Below, in pieces: positions 24,155 through 31,980 of a DNA stretch of 64,000 nucleotides. The notes under the pieces were generated by a model. The model was not told where the DNA came from and did no database searches. It saw nothing but the letters and a program-made list of their open reading frames with translations. Made by a program: the position numbers and the translations under genes. The stretch spans positions 9,038,001 to 9,102,000 of the forward strand of contig CP107851.1 in NCBI GenBank assembly GCA_036013505.1, read 5' to 3'. Position 1 is the first letter of the stretch, and every line of letters begins with the position of its first letter. This stretch comes from Streptomyces sp. NBC_00510. Lineage in GTDB: Bacteria; Actinomycetota; Actinomycetes; Streptomycetales; Streptomycetaceae.

Positions 24155-25366
24155 ATGGAGCTCGGGTCCCGTCTCTCGGCGATGCAGGATCCCATCGGAT
24201 CGGGTTGCAGGGTCTTCCTCGCCGTGATGGTCGCGATCATCACGGCGGTGCCGGTCGCCGACCACTTCGTCCCCAAGGACATCCACCTCGCCCATGTGCT
24301 GGTCATCCCGGTCGCGCTGGCCTCCGCGTTCGCCGGAGCCGTACGCGGCGCCCTGACGGGGCTCGCGGCGGTGCTCGCACTCGTCGCCGCGGGCGCCGAG
24401 CGGCACACGCTCCTCACCGAGAACGTCCTCGTCCAGCTCGGTTCCCTGGTGCTGCTCTCCTTGCTGCTCGTCCTCATCAGCGCCCTGCGCGAGCGCCGCA
24501 GACGTGAGCTCGCCGAGCTGCGCGAGGTGTCCCAGGCGACCCAGGGCGTGGTGCTGCGGCCGCTGCCGCGCCAAGCCGGGCCGGTGTCCATCGCCACGGC
24601 GTACCGCAGCGCCGGCGACGGCGACCGCATCGGCGGCGACCTGTACGCCGTCGCCCGCACGGCGCGGGCCACCCGCCTGCTCATCGGCGACGTGCGGGGC
24701 AAGGGACTGGGTTCCATCGGCGACACCGAGACCGTCCTCGGGGCGTTCCGCGCCTCCGCGCACCGGCAGGCGCCCTTGGCGGAGCTGATGGAGTTGCTGG
24801 AGGGCAGCGTCCGCTGGGAGCTGACCCAGGCGTGGGACGAGCCGAGCGAAACCGACGTCGGGGAGCGCTTCGTCACCGCCGCCGTCGTCGAGATCCCCGA
24901 CGACGAGCCGTACGTGCACGTGGTCAGCTGCGGCCACCTGCCGCCGATCCTCCTCCACGACGGAACCGTCACCACCCTCGACGTCCCCGAACCGGCGCCC
25001 CCGCTGGGCCTCGGCGGACTGACCGGGAGCGGCTACGCTCCCACCACCTTCACCTTCGCCCCCGGCGACCGGCTGCTGCTCTACACCGACGGTGTGACCG
25101 AGGCCCGGAACGGCGACGGGGAGTTCTACCCGCTCATCAGCCGGGTCGCGGAGTGGGGCGACCGGGGCCCCGACCAGCTCGTACGGGAGATGACCGAGGA
25201 CCTGCTGGCCCACGTCTCCGCCCCGCTGCAGGACGACATGGCCGTCGTCGCGATCGTGCGCGACGCCCTGGGAGGACCGCCACCGCATGCACGGGCCCAC
25301 GCCGGAGTCGACACGGCAGCGGACGCCGATGAGTCAGGCGTTCGACCTGCTGGCCGCGGACTATGA
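24155..25366 (+). CDS. Membrane-anchored SpoIIE-type PP2C serine phosphatase
   Basis: A 403-residue protein. Residues ~20-110 hold three to four membrane helices ('VFLAVMVAIITAVPV', 'VLVIPVALASAFAGAV', 'GSLVLLSLLLVLISAL'). A cytoplasmic PP2C/SpoIIE domain follows, with metal-binding residues in 'DRIGGDLYAVARTARATRLLIGDVRGKG' and 'DRLLLYTDGVTEARN' and 'QDDMAVVAIV'. It would dephosphorylate an anti-sigma antagonist. ATG follows AGGGAGG by 7 bases. Its last 80 bp overlap the next methyltransferase frame if that starts at 25287. Confidence 0.9.
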   Translation: MELGSRLSAMQDPIGSGCRVFLAVMVAIITAVPVADHFVPKDIHLAHVLVIPVALASAFAGAVRGALTGLAAVLALVAAGAERHTLLTENVLVQLGSLVLLSLLLVLISALRERRRRELAELREVSQATQGVVLRPLPRQAGPVSIATAYRSAGDGDRIGGDLYAVARTARATRLLIGDVRGKGLGSIGDTETVLGAFRASAHRQAPLAELMELLEGSVRWELTQAWDEPSETDVGERFVTAAVVEIPDDEPYVHVVSCGHLPPILLHDGTVTTLDVPEPAPPLGLGGLTGSGYAPTTFTFAPGDRLLLYTDGVTEARNGDGEFYPLISRVAEWGDRGPDQLVREMTEDLLAHVSAPLQDDMAVVAIVRDALGGPPPHARAHAGVDTAADADESGVRPAGRGL

Positions 25367-25943
25367 CGACGACCATCACGACGCTGTCGCCGCGGCCCTG
25401 ATCGAGCTGGTGGACCCCACGCCGGTGGACCGGCGGGTGGCCGACGTGGCCTGCGGCACCGGGGCGGTGGCCCTGACGCTCGCCCGCTCCCGTTCGTCCG
25501 CCGACCCCGCGGTGCTGGCCGTGGACGTCTCCGCGGCCATGATCGCCGCGGGCCGGGCGCGCGCCGAGCGCCAGGCTGCTCCCGGGGCGATCGACTGGCG
25601 GGTCGCGGACGCCGTGCCGCTGCCCTGCGCCGACCGTGCGCTCGACCTGGTCCTGTGCGCGTCGTCCCTGCACTTCCTCGGTGGGCGGGCCCTCGCCGAC
25701 TGGCGGCGCGCCCTGCGGCCCGGTGGCCGTGTCGGGTACAGCCTCCCCCTCGCGTCCGGCTTCCGGGCCTCCGGCCGCTTCGCGTCGCTCGTCGCACGCG
25801 ACCTGCCGCTCCCGGTGACGGCACGGGACGCCGCGGACCTGGCGGTCGCCTCGGGCCTGCACGCGCCGGTCGCCCGCGTCGTCCGGATCGGCGACCGCTC
25901 CGTCGTGCTGATCGTCGCCCGCACCCCCGGTGCGGCGCTCTGA
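25287..25943 (+). CDS. Class I SAM-dependent methyltransferase (UbiE-like)
   Basis: A protein of 218 residues from ATG 25287, or 204 from ATG 25329. It begins 'AFDLLAADYDDDHHDAV', with motif I 'VADVACGTGAVALTLA', 'VDVSAAMIAAGRARAE' for the adenosine-ribose acid, and 'ALDLVLCASSLHFLG'. The upstream start has GGGAGGA nearby but overlaps the phosphatase gene by 80 bp, so the internal ATG is a real alternative. The substrate is unknown. Confidence 0.85.
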   Translation: MHGPTPESTRQRTPMSQAFDLLAADYDDDHHDAVAAALIELVDPTPVDRRVADVACGTGAVALTLARSRSSADPAVLAVDVSAAMIAAGRARAERQAAPGAIDWRVADAVPLPCADRALDLVLCASSLHFLGGRALADWRRALRPGGRVGYSLPLASGFRASGRFASLVARDLPLPVTARDAADLAVASGLHAPVARVVRIGDRSVVLIVARTPGAAL

Positions 25944-25992
25944 CCGTCCGCCCGCGATACTCGCTGCCGTCGACGGACGGGGAGGAGACGCC

Positions 25993-26589
25993 GTGCACGC
26001 CCACTGGGATCCGCTGCCCACGGCCCGGCGCCTGCTGGCCGCCGAGGAGCCGGGCCGGGAGGTCTTCACCGGCGCCTGGGCCGACCGCAACTGGCGCAAC
26101 GTCCCCGGCCCCTTCTACGGCGCGGCCACCGACTCGATGGCGACCGGCCGGCTCGACGCCCCGCGCCACATCGCCTACGACGACGACCTGGGGGGTGGCT
26201 TCGGGACGGAGTTCGTCTTCCGCCAGCCGGTGAACGAGGCCGAGACGGAGGCCCTCGTCGCGGCCGCCCGCCTGGAGCTGTACAGCGGATACGGCTGGGA
26301 CGGCGACGAGCACTGGACCCCCGACCTCGTCCGCGCCTGGTGGCGCGACCGGGGCCGGGTCCGTGAGTGGGCGGTGGCGATCGCGGCCGACTGGGGCGCC
26401 GACGCGCATCCCGAGTGGGGCGACAACGCCGCGCTCAGGTACCGGCCGCACTATCAGGACGCCGTTCGCGGCCACCGTGACTTCGTCGCCTACCTCGACG
26501 ACGGTCTGGAGACCTATCTGCGCGGCTACGTCCTCTGGCTCGACCTCCGCCGTCCCCGCCGTCGCTGGGAGGCCCTGCCGCGGCTGTGA
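25993..26589 (+). CDS. Hypothetical protein, Trp/Asp-rich, conserved-looking
   Basis: A 198-residue soluble protein that I do not recognise. It is rich in Trp, Asp and Tyr, with blocks 'FTGAWADRNWRNVPGPFYGA', 'YGWDGDEHWTPDLVRAWWRDRG' and 'YQDAVRGHRDFVAYLDDGLETYL'. Codon use matches the neighbours, and the GTG start follows GGAGGAG, so it is a real gene. There is no signal peptide or membrane segment. It is possibly co-transcribed with the methyltransferase (49-bp gap). Confidence 0.7.
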   Translation: MHAHWDPLPTARRLLAAEEPGREVFTGAWADRNWRNVPGPFYGAATDSMATGRLDAPRHIAYDDDLGGGFGTEFVFRQPVNEAETEALVAAARLELYSGYGWDGDEHWTPDLVRAWWRDRGRVREWAVAIAADWGADAHPEWGDNAALRYRPHYQDAVRGHRDFVAYLDDGLETYLRGYVLWLDLRRPRRRWEALPRL

Positions 26590-26660
26590 GCCCGCCCCGA
26601 CGCCACGTACGGCGCGTGGACGAGCAGCGGAACGATGCGCACGCGCCGGCGGGGCGTTAG

Positions 26661-26699
26661 CGGGCGGTGGCCCGGGAGACGGGACCGGACCACCGCCCG
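26661..26699. terminator. Bidirectional hairpin terminator
   Basis: CGGGCGGTGG and CCACCGCCCG pair perfectly across a 19-base loop, between the convergent stops at 26589 (+) and 26716 (-). Confidence 0.55.
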
Positions 26700-26715
26700 G
26701 TGTGCGGGGCGCGCC

Positions 26716-28521
26716 TCAGTTGGGGGAGGGCGAGCCCGTCGCCAGGGGGTCGGCGGACGCGTCGAACGTCGCCGCCGTCGAGGCGGCGAGACCGAGCGCG
26801 GTCGGGGCGTCGGGCAGCCCGGCGCCGACGCGGAGCGGTTCGGTGACGGGCAGCGGCCGGCTGGCACCGCGGAGCAGGGCCATCAGCTGGTCCGTGCGGG
26901 CGGCGCCGCGGGGGTGCGGCGCCGCCCGCAGCTGCTCGTGGTGGGCGAGCAGCAACGCGGCCAGTCCGGTGAGATGGGCCGCCGCGATGGCGGTGCCCTC
27001 GGCGACCGTGTAGGTGGCGCCGAGCGCCGTGGTGACGATCGCGGTTCCGGGCGCGGTGAGGTCGACGCCGGGCCCGGTGGGCGTGAAGGGCGCCGGGTAC
27101 GGACCGGGCCACGGAGGCTGGGTGGCGGCCGCCGGGCTGTCCGGCGGGTAGGTGCCGGTGTGCGCGAGGGCGCCCGCGGCCAGCACGGTGGGCAGGGCGG
27201 CGAGCGGGCTGAGCGCACCTGAGGTGTCGCCCGCCGGGGCGATGACGGCGATGCCCGCCGCGTGCGCGTCCATCAGCTTCCACGCCGCCAGCTGCGAGGG
27301 CTGGTCGTAGGTGACGTTGATCTGCGCGACGTCGATGTCGTGGGAGATGCAGTGGTCCACCGCGCGCAGCAGGTCGGCGACGCGGCCGCCGGGGAACAGT
27401 TTGAGGGCGTGCACCGTGGCGTCCGCCGCGATGCCGGTGACCCCGGTGCGGTTGTCGGCGGCGGCCACGATCCCGGCGCAGCGGGTGCCGTGCCCGGTCG
27501 CGTCCGTCCGCCAGCCCGCGTCGTCGGCGGCGGGGGTGAAGTCGGCGCCGGAGCGGACGGTGTCCTTCAGGTCCGGGTGCGAGGTGTCGACGCCGGAGTC
27601 CAGCAGGGCCACGGAGACGCCGTGGCCGCGGTAGGTCGGGGGGATCTCGTGCAGGCGCATCGCCTGCCAGCCCCAGCCGGTGAGCGGCCGGTCCGGGAAG
27701 CCCTCGAAGGTCTCCGCCAGGGAGCGGACCACCACCTCCACCTCGGCGCCGGACAGGGTGTCGTCGTCCGGGAAGGGGCGGCCGGTGCGCACCGGCCAGT
27801 GGTCGCCCGCCGGGCGCACGTACAGGGACCGGAGGGTCGCAGGGGTGTCCGCCGGCAGGACGAGCTGCGCCCGGCCGTCGGCGCCGGTGACGGCGTACGC
27901 CGTCGCGCCGGTGCCCGTCGCCCACACCTGCGCGTCGGGTACGCCCTGACCGCGACTCGTCACGCGCACCGTGATGCGCGGCGGCTCCTGGAGGGTGACC
28001 TCCATCGCCGGGTCCACGGCCCAGGCGGCCGGCCGCCCCGCGGGGGCCGGCGCGTAGGCGAGCGGCTGGTCGGCCTCGACCACCACCTGGGGGTTGGCGG
28101 CCAGCGCCCGCGCACGTTCGTGGGGCATCGTCACCACGGCCACCGGGGGGCACACCGGGTGGGGTTCGGCGATCGCCTCCAGGCCGCGGGAGCGGGAGGG
28201 GTGCACCTGGGCGACCACCTCCACCTCCGGATCCTCCTCGAGCAGCGTGAACAGCGCCGAGGCCTCGACGGGCGGCACGCCCGCGGTCAGCCAGGGGGCC
28301 GGCCGGGGCGCCACCAGGTACCGGCCCCAGCCCGCGCGGCCCGGGTGCCCGGCGTGCGTCCCCGCCATCCCCATGTAGTGCTCGGGGCCCTGTTTCGTCC
28401 CGCCCGGTCCCGTGACCGGTCCGTTCGCCCCGCCGGCTTCCGATCCGGCACCGGGCTTGCGGCCGCCCTTGGCGCCGCCGTGTCCCTTCGCCATGCCGCC
28501 GTTGCCCTGCTGCTCACTCAT
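26716..28521 (-). CDS. Cytoplasmic subtilase-fold protein lacking the catalytic serine (pseudo-protease)
   Basis: A 601-residue protein. Residues 1-60 are Gly/Lys-rich and disordered with no signal peptide. Residues ~60-170 are unassigned, and ~178-240 look like a carboxypeptidase-regulatory-like beta domain ('ITVRVTSRGQGVPDAQVWATG'). From ~285 comes an S8 subtilase fold with the Asp motif 'ALLDSGVDTSHPDL' (D308) and the His motif 'GHGTRCAGI' (H344). The expected oxyanion Asn is Asp432 ('APAGDTSG'), and the expected GTS-x-A-x-P-H serine motif reads GTAIAAAH, so the nucleophile is Ala511. It is therefore probably not a working protease. It follows a Gln-rich gene after 117 bp containing a strong hairpin. 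Confidence 0.85.
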   Translation of the reverse strand: MSEQQGNGGMAKGHGGAKGGRKPGAGSEAGGANGPVTGPGGTKQGPEHYMGMAGTHAGHPGRAGWGRYLVAPRPAPWLTAGVPPVEASALFTLLEEDPEVEVVAQVHPSRSRGLEAIAEPHPVCPPVAVVTMPHERARALAANPQVVVEADQPLAYAPAPAGRPAAWAVDPAMEVTLQEPPRITVRVTSRGQGVPDAQVWATGTGATAYAVTGADGRAQLVLPADTPATLRSLYVRPAGDHWPVRTGRPFPDDDTLSGAEVEVVVRSLAETFEGFPDRPLTGWGWQAMRLHEIPPTYRGHGVSVALLDSGVDTSHPDLKDTVRSGADFTPAADDAGWRTDATGHGTRCAGIVAAADNRTGVTGIAADATVHALKLFPGGRVADLLRAVDHCISHDIDVAQINVTYDQPSQLAAWKLMDAHAAGIAVIAPAGDTSGALSPLAALPTVLAAGALAHTGTYPPDSPAAATQPPWPGPYPAPFTPTGPGVDLTAPGTAIVTTALGATYTVAEGTAIAAAHLTGLAALLLAHHEQLRAAPHPRGAARTDQLMALLRGASRPLPVTEPLRVGAGLPDAPTALGLAASTAATFDASADPLATGSPSPN

Positions 28522-28587
28522 CACGCTTCCGCCTTCACCGATCACCTTGCGTTGGACCACACCGCGCCGCTGCCGCGGCCGGACGGC

Positions 28588-28630
28588 CCGGTCGGCCGGG
28601 GCAGCCGCAGGGGCCGCCCCGGCCGACCGG
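28588..28630 (-). terminator. 15-bp perfect hairpin between Gln-rich gene and pseudo-subtilase
   Basis: CCGGTCGGCCGGGGC and GCCCCGGCCGACCGG pair over 15 bp with a 13-base loop. It starts 9 bp after the Gln-rich gene's stop. It could be a terminator with read-through or an mRNA-stabilising element setting different expression levels of the two proteins. Confidence 0.6.
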
Positions 28631-28638
28631 GAGACCGC

Positions 28639-29208
28639 TCAGATGCCGAGCGGCATCTGACCGACGTGCTGCCCGTACGGCGACTGCCCGTACGGGGACT
28701 GGCCGTTCTGGAACTGACCGTTCTGGAACTGGCCCGGGAACTGGCCGTACTGGCTGAACTGCTGGCCGAACTGCTGGCCGTACTGGCCGAACGGGGACTG
28801 GCCCTGGGCGATCTGGCTCAGCGCGCTGTGCACGACCGGCGCGATGCGGCGGGCGCACTCGGTGAGCACGCTGCTCCAGGCGTGCGGGGGGATCTGGCCC
28901 TGCGCCTGGATGCCCATCATGATCTGCGGGTCGATGCGCACCTGCTCGACCACGGCGTTGACCGCGGTGGCCGCACAGCGCAGCGACAGCTCGGTCACCA
29001 GCAGCGGCAGCTGCTGCTGGCCCTGCCCGATTCCGGGCTGGCCGAAGTGCTGCTGCCCGTAGCCCTGCAGACCCATGAACGGCTGGCCGATGCCCTGCTG
29101 TCCGTAGCCCTGCTGGCCTGCCCACGGCTGCGACTGCTGCTGACCGGACTGCTGCCAGTGCGGCTGCTGCAGCTGCTGACCGTACTGCTGGGGGGTGTAG
29201 ACCGACAT
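28639..29208 (-). CDS. Gln/Gly-rich low-complexity protein with small helical core
   Basis: A 189-residue protein. Residues 1-65 are repeats of Gly-Gln-Gln, Tyr-Gly and Gln-Pro; residues ~66-137 are an ordinary helical segment ('LPLLVTELSLRCAATAVNAVVEQVRIDPQ' region, then 'SSVLTECARRIAPVVHSALSQ'). Residues ~138-189 return to repeats of F/Y-G-Q and F-Q-N-G-Q. The composition resembles prion-like or phase-separating proteins. There is no signal peptide. ATG 29208 has an excellent AAGGAGGAG site. It is the first gene of a two-gene unit with the pseudo-subtilase. I do not recognise a named family. Confidence 0.75.
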   Translation of the reverse strand: MSVYTPQQYGQQLQQPHWQQSGQQQSQPWAGQQGYGQQGIGQPFMGLQGYGQQHFGQPGIGQGQQQLPLLVTELSLRCAATAVNAVVEQVRIDPQIMMGIQAQGQIPPHAWSSVLTECARRIAPVVHSALSQIAQGQSPFGQYGQQFGQQFSQYGQFPGQFQNGQFQNGQSPYGQSPYGQHVGQMPLGI

Positions 29209-29351
29209 CAAGCTCCTCCTTGAGCTGTGACGGGAAAGGGATGAGACGGCGGCTCCGTGGAGGGGGCTCCCAGAACCGGTCCGCCGCCATGCGCAGCAAA
29301 TCACCACCGGACGAAAAGCGCTTCTCGTGACATACCGCCACCAGAGGGTGC

Positions 29352-29977
29352 ATGGCAGCCGAGCTGCACCGACCTCTTCGCGGCCGCCTCACCCGGACGG
29401 CCCACGCCGGAGGAGCGCCGCGGCGGGAAGACCCTCCCCATGGGCATCTGATCGAGGTCGGCGCGGTCGCCCTCCACCGCGAGCGCCGCGGCCAGGGGCT
29501 GCCCCTCGTGTGCATCTCCGGGGCGGGCGGCGACTCGGGTGTGTGGGCCAGGACGGCCGAGACGCTCGCCGACGAGTTCACCGTCGTCTCCTACGACCGC
29601 AGGGGGAACCCGCGCAGTCCGCGTCCGCCGCGACGGACCTCGATGTCCATCGGCGAGCAGGCCGACGACGCCGCCGGGCCGCTCCGCGGCCTCGGCGACC
29701 CCGCGGCGGCCGCCCCGGGGTCCGGGAGCGGGGCGGTGATCCTGCTCAACCTCGCGCTGCGCCACCCGGAGACGGTGCGGGCGGCCATCGTCCACGAGCC
29801 CCCGTTCCTGTCGGTGAGCTCGGATCCCGGCAAGGTGCGCGCCCGGTTCGGCCGGGCCTTCGAACGGGGGGTCTGGCGGCGACCGTCGACTTCCCCGGCG
29901 CGCACGCCCCCTACCTCACGCACCAGGTCGAACTCGCGCACTCCCTGCGGCCGTTGCTGCGCGACGCGGCCGGGTGA
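29352..29977 (+). pseudogene. Alpha/beta hydrolase, degraded by internal deletion and frameshift
   Basis: The first part (to about 29870) reads as an alpha/beta hydrolase N-terminal half: 'GLPLVCISGAGGDSGVWARTA', 'FTVVSYDRRGNPRSPRP' and a nucleophile-elbow-like GSGSG before 'LLNLALRHPETVRAAIVHEPP'. It then stops matching. In the +2 frame the family's C-terminus appears ('VDFPGAHAPYLTHQVELAHSLRPLL', catalytic His in AHAPYL). The roughly 90 residues expected in between, including the acid residue, are missing. I see no functional product. The same frame runs on into the downstream gene only because no stop intervenes. Confidence 0.7.
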
Positions 29978-30068
29978 GCACGCGCACGCGGTGGGGTGTG
30001 CGTCGCAACGAGGCGGCGGGCGAGGGAGGATGGGACGGGACAGCACCACCGAGACCGAGGAGGAGCCC

Positions 30069-30515
30069 GTGCCATTGGAGGGCGAGTACGAACCGAGCCC
30101 GCAGACGTGGGCGCGCGAGCAGGTCGAGCGGTACGAGAGTTCCGGGGGCACCGAGGGGACCACGATGCGGGACCTGCCCGTGGTCATCCTGACGACCCGC
30201 GGCGCGAAGAGCGGGAAGATCCGCAAGACGCCCCTGATGCGGGTGGAGCACGGCGGACGGTACGCCGTGGTCGCCTCGCTGGGCGGCGCCCCCAAGAACC
30301 CGGTCTGGTACCACAACGTGGTCTCCGACCCCCGGGTCGAGCTCCAGGACGGCCTCCGGCGCCAGGACATGACGGCGCGTGAGGTGTCCGGAGAGGAGAA
30401 GGCCCTGTGGTGGGACCGGGCCGTCGAGGCCTTCCCCGACTACGCGGACTACCAGAAGAAGACCGAGCGCGAGATCCCGGTCTTCGTCCTGGAGCCGGCG
30501 GCCCGACCCCACTGA
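30069..30515 (+). CDS. Deazaflavin (F420)-dependent nitroreductase-family protein (DDN-like)
   Basis: A 148-residue split-beta-barrel protein of the F420H2-dependent quinone/nitro reductase family. Key blocks are 'VVILTTRGAKSGKIRKTPLMRVEHGGRYAVVAS', 'PKNPVWYHNVVSDPRVELQDG' and 'FPDYADYQKKTEREIPVFVLEP'. Members protect against quinone-type oxidative stress or reduce nitro compounds using F420. I chose GTG 30069, preceded by GAGGAGGAG, because family members typically begin at this PLEGEYEPSP block; an ATG at 30030 is also in frame. Confidence 0.88.
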   Translation: MPLEGEYEPSPQTWAREQVERYESSGGTEGTTMRDLPVVILTTRGAKSGKIRKTPLMRVEHGGRYAVVASLGGAPKNPVWYHNVVSDPRVELQDGLRRQDMTAREVSGEEKALWWDRAVEAFPDYADYQKKTEREIPVFVLEPAARPH

Positions 30516-30641
30516 GCGCGGCGCGGGGGCCATGCGCACCGGGCGCGGCCCGGTGCGCATGAACGGCACCATCGCGGACAGACGTGCGGTGCGGGTGCCG
30601 GACCGCGTTTCCCCCGTCGCGGTCCGGCACCCCGCGGGTCG

Positions 30642-31088
30642 TCAGGGCGCCGGCGTCCGCAACTCGACGTCGTCGGGCCCGAGCGGCCGGCCGTCGGCGT
30701 CGTGCATCCCCAGCGGGGCCACCGGGCGACCGGTCGCCCGGTCCACGACGGTGGTCCGCTCCTCCCCGGGCTCGAAGAGGTTGGCCTCGCCCCACTGGCG
30801 CAGGGCGAGCAGCACGAGCCGCAGGCCCTTGCCCTCCTCGGTGAGTTCGTACTCCCGGTACGGACTCCCGTCCGAGGCGGGCACCGTGCGCAGCACCCCG
30901 TGCTCCACCAGCTTGGTGAGACGGCTGCTCAGGATGTTCTTGGCGCAGCCCAGGCCGCGGTGGAAGTCGTTGAACCGGCGCACCCCGTTGAGCGCGTCCC
31001 TGACGATCAGCAGCGACCACCAGTCGCCGACGACGCCCAGGGTCCGCGCGACCGGGCACGGTCCGTCACTGAAGTCCTTCTTCTGCAT
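30642..31088 (-). CDS. HxlR-family winged-helix regulator
   Basis: A 148-residue HxlR protein with Cys11 in 'SDGPCPVARTLGVVGDWWSLLIVRDAL', a recognition helix 'LGCAKNILSSRLTKLVEHGVL' and the wing 'EYELTEEGKGLRL'. The presence of 'FNDFHRGLGCAKN' is typical of actinomycete members controlling oxidoreductases or hydrolases. It converges with the F420-type reductase. An imperfect inverted repeat sits just upstream of its start. The target is unknown; the flanking reductase or the decayed genes are candidates. Confidence 0.9.
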   Translation of the reverse strand: MQKKDFSDGPCPVARTLGVVGDWWSLLIVRDALNGVRRFNDFHRGLGCAKNILSSRLTKLVEHGVLRTVPASDGSPYREYELTEEGKGLRLVLLALRQWGEANLFEPGEERTTVVDRATGRPVAPLGMHDADGRPLGPDDVELRTPAP

Positions 31089-31098
31089 CGCCCTCTCC

Positions 31099-31117
31099 CG
31101 GTTTCGACTTTAAACCG
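31099..31117. promoter_or_regulatory. Inverted repeat upstream of HxlR gene
   Basis: CGGTTT and AAACCG flank a 7-base spacer, 10 bp upstream of the HxlR ATG. The local AT-richness fits a promoter/operator. The arms are shorter than those of the HxlR palindrome at 2409-2433. Confidence 0.4.
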
Positions 31118-31156
31118 AGAGGTCGGGCGGGGCAAACGCCGCACCGGGGGGACGGG

Positions 31157-31400
31157 CTACGCGGGCCGTGCCGGGACGTAGAAGCCGGTCGTGGCGGTGA
31201 CCGCGGCGGCCACGGTTCCTGCCGGTCACCGGCGATCTGCGGCTCGGCGGCCGGTGCCGGCTGCAGGGCAACGCCGGCGGGGAGTGCAGGCGTCCCACAC
31301 GTCCTCGACCGGGGCGTCGTACGTACGGCGCAGCGGCACCGTGCGCGCCTCCTCACCGGAGACCTCCCGGCTGCCGGTCGAGCGGTGGACGGCGTTGATC
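31157..31400 (-). pseudogene. SRPBCC (AHSA1-like) protein remnant with internal inversion
   Basis: On the minus strand the N-terminal family block 'VPLRRTYDAPVEDVWDACT' is readable at about 31290-31345. The block that should follow is on the plus strand at 31213-31284 ('RFLPVTGDLRLGGRCRLQGN'), so about 90 bp are inverted. The minus strand then resumes with a C-terminal-like 'TATTGFYVP' and a stop at 31157. The central ~80 residues of a normal SRPBCC protein are missing. An ArsR remnant lies directly upstream, matching the common ArsR-SRPBCC gene pair. Confidence 0.65.
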
Positions 31401-31610
31401 TCGTGGCTGCTCCCGGAAGCCGCGGAAGCGCTCCAGCCATGCGTCGACCTCACGCAGCGGCGCGGCCTGGACGGCGTAGAGCCTCCGGGTCCCCTCCGCC
31501 CGCACGACGGCGAAGCCGTTCTCCCGCGGGACCCTCAGGTGCTGGGACACGGCGGGCCGTGAGATGCCGAACTCCCCGCTGATGACCTCGGTGATCGCAC
31601 CGGACGGCTC
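31353..31610 (-). pseudogene. ArsR-family regulator remnant
   Basis: The winged-helix part 'GISRPAVSQHLRVPRENGFAVVRAEGTRRLYAV' and the following 'LREVDAWLERFRGF' are clear, but the N-terminal ~25 residues ('LADPTRR...' region) are absent. After 'RGF' the sequence drifts (REQPRDQRR) instead of the family's helical C-terminus. The open frame upstream has no family resemblance and no credible start. It is the normal partner of the SRPBCC remnant. Confidence 0.65.
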
Positions 31611-31743
31611 GCTTGATTGCCGGTCTGGCCGCTTGTGAGGGACATCTCCGTTTCCGCCCCGCGGCCCCCCTGAGCAGCCACGACGCACCCTGACGCGTGA
31701 CTCACCCCATGGGAGGAGGGACAAGCCGGGCATAGGGGTGGCT

Positions 31744-31760
31744 TCAGGGACGTTCCCTGA
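31744..31760. promoter_or_regulatory. Perfect 7-bp-arm palindrome upstream of two tiny ORFs
   Basis: TCAGGGA-CGT-TCCCTGA lies 78 bp upstream of the first small ORF, with TAGGACT (possible -10) about 24 bp downstream. It is an operator candidate for an unknown dimeric regulator. Confidence 0.45.
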
Positions 31761-31837
31761 CGCGGGCAGCAGTGCCCACGGCGTAGGACTGGAAGGGTCC
31801 GCCCACCACGGGCCGCGTTTCCGAAGGAGTGATGACC

Positions 31838-31933
31838 ATGCGCCGCATCCGCGTCCAGCGACCGAAGAAGCCGGCGCCGTCGCGCCCTCCGATCGACCTG
31901 CGGACACCGTCCGGAAAGCCCCTCCCGTACTGA
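31838..31933 (+). CDS. Small ORF, 31 aa, basic and Pro-rich
   Basis: A possible peptide starting MRRIRVQRPKKPAPSRPP and ending GKPLPY. ATG 31838 has GAAGGAG 9 bases upstream (an ATG at 31832 is too close to it). It is strongly basic and Pro-rich with no membrane segment. It lies 78 bp after a perfect palindrome and 47 bp before another short ORF. It could be a leader peptide or a translated small protein; no family is recognised. Confidence 0.35.
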   Translation: MRRIRVQRPKKPAPSRPPIDLRTPSGKPLPY

Positions 31934-31980
31934 CACCCACCCCCGACGCACACCGTGCACGTCCAGAAGGGTCGCCCGAG

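Noticed and set aside
28660..28800. Repeated tracts that could be a DNA minisatellite
   Set aside because: They are explained by the Gly/Gln/Tyr/Phe repeats of the encoded protein, with codon variation between units.
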